From positions 1 to 9,156 of the forward strand of contig JAFLTK010000046.1 of assembly GCA_022511505.1 (NCBI GenBank): 9,156 nt of DNA. The letters run 5' to 3'. The position numbers and the translations under genes were made by a program. Positions 5,692-9,156 of the stretch are shown in pieces. A model generated the notes under the pieces. It made no database searches. It saw only the letters and a list, made by a program, of their open reading frames with translations, and was not told where the DNA came from. Source of the DNA: Muribaculaceae bacterium (GTDB taxonomy: Bacteria > Bacteroidota > Bacteroidia > Bacteroidales > Muribaculaceae). How positions within the stretch are numbered: position 1 is the first letter of the stretch; the number at the start of each line of letters is the position of its first letter.

Positions 5692-5714
5692 GGCAACGTT
5701 AACGACTCGTTGCC
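5692..5714. repeat. Inverted repeat (7-bp stem, 9-nt loop) in gap
   Basis: GGCAACG (5692-5698) and CGTTGCC (5708-5714) are perfect complements around a nine-base loop. The loop itself holds TTAACGACT, and a competing AACGA/TCGTT pairing overlaps the stem, so the fold may have two forms. Confidence 0.6.
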
Positions 5715-5771
5715 ATGACCACGGCCCCGGAGGCCCGAGCTGAACCTGTTTCCATCGTTTTCAATCGCCGG

Positions 5772-5811
5772 CGGCATCGCGTTGATGCCGAGCTGACACC
5801 CGCCGGTGTCA
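5772..5811. repeat. Two adjacent perfect hairpins near the end of rpsN
   Basis: CGGCATC (5772-5778) pairs with GATGCCG (5784-5790) over a five-base loop, and TGACACC (5794-5800) pairs with GGTGTCA (5805-5811) over a four-base loop (CGCC). Only three bases separate the two stems. Two perfect 7-bp stems back to back is more than I expect by chance in non-coding DNA and points to a folded transcript or a palindromic element. No T-tract follows in the sense direction, so this is not a standard terminator of rpsN. Confidence 0.65.
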
Positions 5812-5876
5812 ACATTCCGGTCTCGCGGGGTTGACCGCCGGTGGCCTTGGAGGGCCGGCAGTCGTGGAGGTGTTGA

Positions 5877-6188
5877 TTACCAACTTGCTTTCTTCACGCC
5901 GGGAATCAAGCCTGCCGATGCCATCTCGCGGAACTGAATACGAGAGATGCCAAACTGGCGCATGTAGCCTTTGGGACGGCCGGTGATGCTGCAACGGTTG
6001 TGAACGCGGATGGGGTTGCTGTTCTTGGGAAGCTTCTGAAGTTTTTGGGCGGCTTCGTATGCTTCAGCACGATTTTCCTCGTTGACACCCGAGTTGACAA
6101 TCTTTTTCAGCGCGGCACGCTTGGCGGCATACTTGGCGGCAAGTTTCTGTCGCTTCACCTCGCGGGCCTTCATTGATTCTTTTGCCAT
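5877..6188 (-). CDS. rpsN: 30S ribosomal protein uS14, zinc-free form
   Basis: A 103-residue protein of the long, zinc-independent uS14 class (about 89-101 residues); the zinc form is about 61 and has two CxxC pairs. Here there is a single Cys (Cys66 in HNRCSITGRPKGYMRQFG, 63-80) and no CxxC. The N-terminus MAKESMKAREVKRQKLAAKY is basic and helical, and the C-terminus ISRIQFREMASAGLIPGVKK (81-100) ending ASW is the family signature. uS14 sits in the head of the 30S subunit near uS3 and uS10. The gene starts 9 nt after rplE. The insert around residues 30-45 (KIVNSGVNEENRAEAY) makes it slightly longer than many relatives. It is followed by the 530-nt gap instead of rpsH. Confidence 0.97.
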   Translation of the reverse strand: MAKESMKAREVKRQKLAAKYAAKRAALKKIVNSGVNEENRAEAYEAAQKLQKLPKNSNPIRVHNRCSITGRPKGYMRQFGISRIQFREMASAGLIPGVKKASW

Positions 6189-6197
6189 ATCGATTGA

Positions 6198-6752
6198 TTA
6201 GTTGTTTTTAGCGTTTTTAAAAGGAAGACCGAAGTGCTTGAGCAGTGCATAGCCTTCTTCGTCGGTCGGAGCCGAGGTGACGAAGGTGATGTTCATACCC
6301 ATCAGTTTTGAGATGCTGTCGATGTTGATCTCAGGGAAGATGATCTGCTCGGTGATGCCGAGGGTGTAGTTGCCACGGCCGTCGAGCTTGCTCTCGATAC
6401 CCTTGAAGTCACGGATGCGGGGAAGGGCAACGCGCACGAGTCTTTCCAAGAACTCATACATCTTGTCGCGGCGCAGAGTTACCATGACGCCGACGGGCAT
6501 TTTCTTGCGAAGTTTGAAGTTAGAGATATCCTTCTTAGAGAGGGTAGCAACGGCTTTCTGACCGGTGATGGCAGTCAACTCGTTGATAGCAGTCTCGATG
6601 ATCTTCTTGTCCTGAGTTGCATCTCCAAGACCCATGTTGATGACAATCTTCTTGAGGCGGGGCACCTGCATGATGGTCTTGTAGTTGAATTCCTTTTCAA
6701 GAGCGGGGACGATGCGCTCGGTATAGTCCTTTTTGAGGGTTGTAGTGCTCAT
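6198..6752 (-). CDS. rplE: 50S ribosomal protein uL5
   Basis: A 184-residue protein (family about 179-187) of the central protuberance that carries 5S rRNA and touches the P-site tRNA. Conserved parts are PRLKKIVINMGLGDA (31-45), FKLRKKMPVGVMVTLRRDKM (79-98), LPRIRDFKGI (110-119) and the GITEQIIFPEI segment (132-142). Its ATG overlaps the rplX stop by one base (TAATG at 6750-6754), a sign of translational coupling. A purine run AGGAGAGGAG lies just upstream (minus strand, 6761-6770) inside the last codons of rplX, with eight bases between GAGGAG and the ATG; it could act as a Shine-Dalgarno but also simply encodes Gly-Glu-Glu. In E. coli the uS8 repressor site lies at this gene's start; I see no clear equivalent. 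Confidence 0.98.
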   Translation of the reverse strand: MSTTTLKKDYTERIVPALEKEFNYKTIMQVPRLKKIVINMGLGDATQDKKIIETAINELTAITGQKAVATLSKKDISNFKLRKKMPVGVMVTLRRDKMYEFLERLVRVALPRIRDFKGIESKLDGRGNYTLGITEQIIFPEINIDSISKLMGMNITFVTSAPTDEEGYALLKHFGLPFKNAKNN

Positions 6753-7072
6753 TATTTAATCTCCTCTCCTGATTTTTTAGAATAACGAACTGTCTTTCCT
6801 TCAGCGTCCTTGCGGCGGCCGATGCGGGTGGGCTTGCCGGTTTTGGGGTCAAGGAGCTGCAGGTTTGAAACGTGAATGGGAGCCTCCATCTTGACAAGGC
6901 CGCCCTGGGGGTGCTGTGCATTGGGCTTGGTAGCCTTGGTCACGATGTTGACACCCTCGACGATAGCGCGATTCTTGTCAACAAGCACTTTCAGCACTCG
7001 GCCCTGCTTGCCACGGTCTTCACCGGCATTTACATAGACGGTGTCGCCTTTTTTGATATGTAATTTGCTCAT
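6752..7072 (-). CDS. rplX: 50S ribosomal protein uL24
   Basis: A 106-residue protein of normal length. uL24 is one of the two proteins that start large-subunit assembly and lies near the peptide exit. The KOW motif is at the N-terminus: HIKKGDTVYVNAGEDRGKQG (5-24) followed by RVLKVLVDKNRAIVEGVN. The middle TKATKPNAQHPQGGLVKMEA (45-64) and the segment VSNLQLLDPKTGKPTRIGRR are typical of the family. It follows rplN after 20 nt, whose spacer contains CCAATCAAG in the sense direction just before the ATG. The stop overlaps the start of rplE. Confidence 0.97.
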   Translation of the reverse strand: MSKLHIKKGDTVYVNAGEDRGKQGRVLKVLVDKNRAIVEGVNIVTKATKPNAQHPQGGLVKMEAPIHVSNLQLLDPKTGKPTRIGRRKDAEGKTVRYSKKSGEEIK

Positions 7073-7092
7073 TACTTGATTGGTTTACGGGG

Positions 7093-7458
7093 TTAAAGTA
7101 CTTCGGGAGCGAGTGAAACGATTTTCATGTTGGTTGCACGCAGTTCGCGGGCAACGGGGCCAAAGATACGTGTACCGCGGAGCTCACCGGCATTGTTGAG
7201 CAACACGCAGGCGTTGTCGTCAAAGCGGATGTAGCTGCCGTCGGGGCGGCGGATTTCCTTTTTGGTTCTGACGACTACGGCCTTTGACACAGTACCTTTC
7301 TTAACGTCGCTCGAGGGGATGACACTCTTGACCGAGACAACGATGATGTCGCCAACAGAAGCATAGCGACGGCCGGTTCCACCAAGAACGTGGATGCAGA
7401 GCGCTTCTTTGGCGCCACTGTTGTCGGCTACAGTTAAACGGCTTTCAGTCTGTATCAT
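7093..7458 (-). CDS. rplN: 50S ribosomal protein uL14
   Basis: A 121-residue protein, the standard length. uL14 is a five-stranded barrel on the subunit interface that makes bridges with 16S rRNA and is a target of the RsfS silencing factor. MIQTESRLTVADNSGAKEAL (1-20), the GGTGRRYASVGDIIVVSVK stretch (26-44) and RGTRIFGPVARELR (94-107) ending VSLAPEVL are the family signatures. Only 2 nt separate it from the rpsQ stop, so translation is probably coupled. No Shine-Dalgarno precedes it. Confidence 0.98.
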   Translation of the reverse strand: MIQTESRLTVADNSGAKEALCIHVLGGTGRRYASVGDIIVVSVKSVIPSSDVKKGTVSKAVVVRTKKEIRRPDGSYIRFDDNACVLLNNAGELRGTRIFGPVARELRATNMKIVSLAPEVL

Positions 7459-7460
7459 GA

Positions 7461-7718
7461 TTACTTAACTTTTTCGATGATTTCTACTAATCTCCAGCGC
7501 TTGGTCTTTGACAGGGGACGGGTTTCCATCAACTTGACGGTGTCACCAACCGAGCACTCATTCTTTTCGTCGTGGGCGTGATACTTCTTGGTCTTGTTCA
7601 CAAACTTTCCGTAGATAGGATGCTTCTCCTTCCATTTCACGGTCACGGTGATTGTCTTGTCACCCTTGTTGCTCGATACAACCCCGATGCGTTCTTTTCT
7701 TAAGTTTCTTTTTTCCAT
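7461..7718 (-). CDS. rpsQ: 30S ribosomal protein uS17
   Basis: An 85-residue primary-binding protein of the small subunit, with an OB fold that binds the 5' domain of 16S rRNA. RKERIGVVSSNKGDKTITVT (7-26), HPIYGKFVNKTKKYHAHDE (33-51), and SVGDTVKLMETRPLSKTKRW (56-75) are the conserved segments in the expected order. It lies 20 nt after rpmC and 2 nt before rplN. The start MEKRNLRKERIG matches Bacteroidales relatives. Nothing is unusual apart from the absence of a Shine-Dalgarno. Confidence 0.97.
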   Translation of the reverse strand: MEKRNLRKERIGVVSSNKGDKTITVTVKWKEKHPIYGKFVNKTKKYHAHDEKNECSVGDTVKLMETRPLSKTKRWRLVEIIEKVK

Positions 7719-7738
7719 TGTGGTGGTATCTAATGGGT

Positions 7739-7936
7739 TTATTTATTGTTGAGTTCGCGAGCGCGAAGTTCGGTTTTCAGACGTGCAATCATGCGACGGT
7801 CGGCAGTGATTTTGGCCGGCGAGTCGATGGGCGAGATTGCGTGGTTAATCTTGAGTTGAACATAGTCAGCTTCCATCTGGGCCAGACGCTCCTTCAGATC
7901 GGCGGTCGACAACTCCTTGATTTCTTCTTTCTTCAT
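7739..7936 (-). CDS. rpmC: 50S ribosomal protein uL29
   Basis: A 65-residue helical hairpin protein located by the peptide exit tunnel, where it helps form the docking site for trigger factor and SRP together with uL23. MKKEEIKELSTADLKERLAQ (1-20) is the first helix with the family's EL(S/R)..EL pattern, and TADRRMIARLKTELRARELN (44-63) is the second. The usual RxxIARxxTxxRxR pattern is recognisable here as RRMIARLKTELRAREL. It is separated from rplP by 6 nt and from rpsQ by 20 nt, in the canonical S10 order. Confidence 0.96.
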   Translation of the reverse strand: MKKEEIKELSTADLKERLAQMEADYVQLKINHAISPIDSPAKITADRRMIARLKTELRARELNNK

Positions 7937-7942
7937 TGCTGT

Positions 7943-8374
7943 TTAGACATTTTGAGTGGGGTCGTAGTCACGACGAACGATGAATTTGGTAGTAACAGGA
8001 AGCTTCTGTGCGGCCAGGCGAAGGGCTTCTTTGGCGATGTCGTAGGAAACGCCTTCAACCTCGATGAGAATGCGGCCGGGGGTAACGGGGGCAACAAATC
8101 CTTCGGGAGCACCTTTACCTTTACCCATACGGACCTCGGCAGGCTTCTTAGTGATAGGCTTATCGGGGAAAATGCGGATCCAGATTTGACCTTGACGCTG
8201 CATGTAACGGGTCACAGCAACACGGGCAGCCTCAATCTGGCGACCGGTGATCCATTTTGACTCAAGAGTCTTGATGCCAAACGAACCGAATGCCAACTGA
8301 TTGCCGCGCATCGCATTTCCCTTCATGCGACCCTTTTGCGCGCGGCGGAATTTAGTCTTCTTTGGTTGTAACAT
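7943..8374 (-). CDS. rplP: 50S ribosomal protein uL16
   Basis: A 143-residue protein (family about 136-145) that organises helices near the peptidyl-transferase centre and tRNA A site and is needed late in assembly. MLQPKKTKFRRAQKGRMKG (1-19), FGIKTLESKWITGRQIEAAR (32-51), RIFPDKPITKKPAEVRMGKG (67-86) and the GKGAPEGFVAPVTPGRILIE segment (86-105) are the family hallmarks in order. The gene follows rpsC after 24 nt and precedes rpmC by 6 nt. An open frame of 202 codons on the opposite strand across this gene and rpmC is a shadow. Confidence 0.98.
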   Translation of the reverse strand: MLQPKKTKFRRAQKGRMKGNAMRGNQLAFGSFGIKTLESKWITGRQIEAARVAVTRYMQRQGQIWIRIFPDKPITKKPAEVRMGKGKGAPEGFVAPVTPGRILIEVEGVSYDIAKEALRLAAQKLPVTTKFIVRRDYDPTQNV

Positions 8375-8398
8375 TTTCTGGTAGTTTCAAATTGAGGT

Positions 8399-9124
8399 TT
8401 AACGGTTGTTTTTAGCCTTACGGAAACCACGACGCGAATTGTCACGGCCTCCACGGCCTTCCTTATTCTGAGAAGTAAACGACGGAGCCAAGTCACGCTT
8501 GCCATACACCTCGCCGCGGCATATCCAAACCTTAACGCCTATTACACCAACCTTCGTGTGAGCCTCAACCAACGCATAGTCGATATCGGCACGCAAAGTG
8601 TGCAACGGAGTACGGCCCTCCTTGAACATCTCCGAACGAGCCATTTCTGCACCGTTCAGACGACCGCTGACCTGCACCTTGATACCCTCGGCATTTGCCC
8701 GTATAGTCGACGCAATTGCCATCTTCACCGCACGACGATAGGCAATCTTGCCCTCAATCTGGCGAGCGATGGTACTCGCAACTATCTGAGCATCCAGCTC
8801 AGGACGTTTTACCTCATAAATATTGATTTGCACATCCTTGTCGGTAATCTTCTTCAACTCCTCCTTGAGCTTGTCTACTTCCGACCCGCCCTTGCCTATT
8901 ATCAGACCCGGACGCGATGTACACACTGTTATCGTAATAAGCTTAAAATTACGCTCTATCACGATGCGGGATACGCTGGACTTGGCAAGACGCACGTTCA
9001 GATACTTGCGCAACTTCGAGTCCTCAAGCAAGGTATCGCCGTATTTCTTACCGCCATACCAGTTAGAGTCCCATCCCCGGATTACTCCGAGACGATTGCT
9101 GATTGGATTAACTTTCTGTCCCAT
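8399..9124 (-). CDS. rpsC: 30S ribosomal protein uS3
   Basis: A 241-residue small-subunit protein at the mRNA entry channel. The N-terminus MGQKVNPISNRLGVIRGWDS (1-20) is typical. A type II KH domain spans about 38-110 with the RNA-binding loop GLIIGKGG (73-80). The C-terminal S3 domain (about 117-210) contains QVSGRLNGAEMARSE (151-165) and TLRADIDYA (176-184). The tail after residue 210 is basic and Gly/Arg/Asn-rich (KEGRGGRDNSRRGFRKAKNN), longer than in E. coli but common in Bacteroidota. It starts 5 nt after the rplV stop, so the two are probably translated together. The KH loop and both domains are intact. Confidence 0.98.
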   Translation of the reverse strand: MGQKVNPISNRLGVIRGWDSNWYGGKKYGDTLLEDSKLRKYLNVRLAKSSVSRIVIERNFKLITITVCTSRPGLIIGKGGSEVDKLKEELKKITDKDVQINIYEVKRPELDAQIVASTIARQIEGKIAYRRAVKMAIASTIRANAEGIKVQVSGRLNGAEMARSEMFKEGRTPLHTLRADIDYALVEAHTKVGVIGVKVWICRGEVYGKRDLAPSFTSQNKEGRGGRDNSRRGFRKAKNNR

Positions 9125-9129
9125 TGCGA

Positions 9130-9156
9130 TTAAGCCTTTTTAGCGTTTTTAATGTT
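9130..9156 (-). CDS. rplV: 50S ribosomal protein uL22, C-terminal fragment
   Basis: Only the last eight codons and the stop are in the window; the gene enters from the high-coordinate edge. The readable end is NIKNAKKA followed by TAA at 9130-9132. The basic tail does not identify the protein by itself, but rplV is the gene directly before rpsC in practically all bacterial S10 clusters, and the frame stops 5 nt before the rpsC ATG as expected. Assignment therefore rests mainly on context. Confidence 0.75.
   Translation of the reverse strand, partial: NIKNAKKA

Larger units (their letters stand above)
5347..5876 (-). other. 530-nt non-coding gap between rpsN and rpsH, GC-rich and hairpin-rich
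   Basis: No recognisable gene lies here on either strand; the longest ATG frames I read are 56 codons (plus, 5532-5702), 45 codons (minus, 5485-5622) and 38 codons (minus, ending 5700), none resembling a known protein. By direct count, G+C is 41/60 at 5521-5580 and 40/60 at 5821-5880, against 32/60 at 5881-5940 in rpsN and only 14/60 at 5341-5400. Perfect inverted repeats occur at 5559-5574, 5692-5714, 5772-5790 and 5794-5811, with another next to rpsH at 5369-5383. Tandem 10-bp duplications occur at 5348-5367 and 5451-5470. There are no clear terminal inverted repeats, transposase fragment or tRNA. It may be a structured RNA or leader, a non-autonomous inserted element, or an assembly error. 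Confidence 0.8.

Noticed and set aside
5587..5700. Remnant of a second uS14 or other ribosomal protein gene in the gap
   Set aside because: I read the frames of both strands and found no ribosomal protein signature; rpsN and rpsH on either side are both complete.
5347..5876. tRNA, transposase fragment or CRISPR array in the gap
   Set aside because: No T-loop or anticodon-arm pattern, no coding remnant of a transposase, and no regularly spaced repeats; only short tandem and inverted repeats are present.
7652..8260. Plus-strand open frame of 202 codons opposite rpsQ, rpmC and rplP
   Set aside because: It spans three clear ribosomal protein genes on the other strand and is a compositional shadow.
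8558..9133. Plus-strand open frame of 191 codons opposite rpsC
   Set aside because: rpsC has its full KH and C-terminal domains on the minus strand; the opposite frame looks like no known protein.

Overview
The window is a continuous run of the universal S10-spc-alpha ribosomal protein cluster, and every real gene lies on the minus strand. In transcription order, from high to low coordinates, it holds: end of rplV (uL22), rpsC (uS3), rplP (uL16), rpmC (uL29), rpsQ (uS17), rplN (uL14), rplX (uL24), rplE (uL5), rpsN (uS14), a 530-nt gap, rpsH (uS8), rplF (uL6), rplR (uL18), rpsE (uS5), rpmD (uL30), rplO (uL15), secY, map, infA, rpmJ (bL36) and the first 17 codons of rpsM (uS13). Three genes that a 60-residue ORF cut-off hides (rpmD, 59 aa; rpmJ, 38 aa; and the partial rplV and rpsM ends) were read directly from the sequence.

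The organism is most likely a member of the Bacteroidota, probably order Bacteroidales. The evidence is the secY-map-infA-rpmJ-rpsM order, the protein sequences (for example uS13 beginning MAIRIVGVDLPQNKRGE and uL15 beginning MELSNLKPA), the cysteine-free bL36 and zinc-free uS14, and the near absence of Shine-Dalgarno sequences in front of genes. A family-level guess is not justified from the sequence alone.

Nearly all genes are separated by 2-62 nt or overlap (rplX/rplE share TAATG), so they are probably cotranscribed. The products assemble the two ribosomal subunits, start translation (IF-1), remove the initiator methionine (MetAP) and build the membrane channel for exported and inserted proteins (SecY).

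The unusual part is the 530-nt gap between rpsN and rpsH at 5347-5876. These genes are normally adjacent in this cluster. The gap has no convincing gene, is GC-rich (about 67-68% in two 60-nt blocks I counted, against about 53% in neighbouring rpsN), carries several perfect 6-7 bp hairpins, and ends in a very AT-rich leader (about 23% GC) with two small tandem duplications and a hairpin directly before rpsH. It could be a structured regulatory RNA, an inserted non-coding repeat element, or an assembly problem. Other points worth a look are a full-strength Shine-Dalgarno in front of rplF only, short duplications in other spacers, a recurring AATCAA leader word, and a promoter-like -7 box before rpsM.
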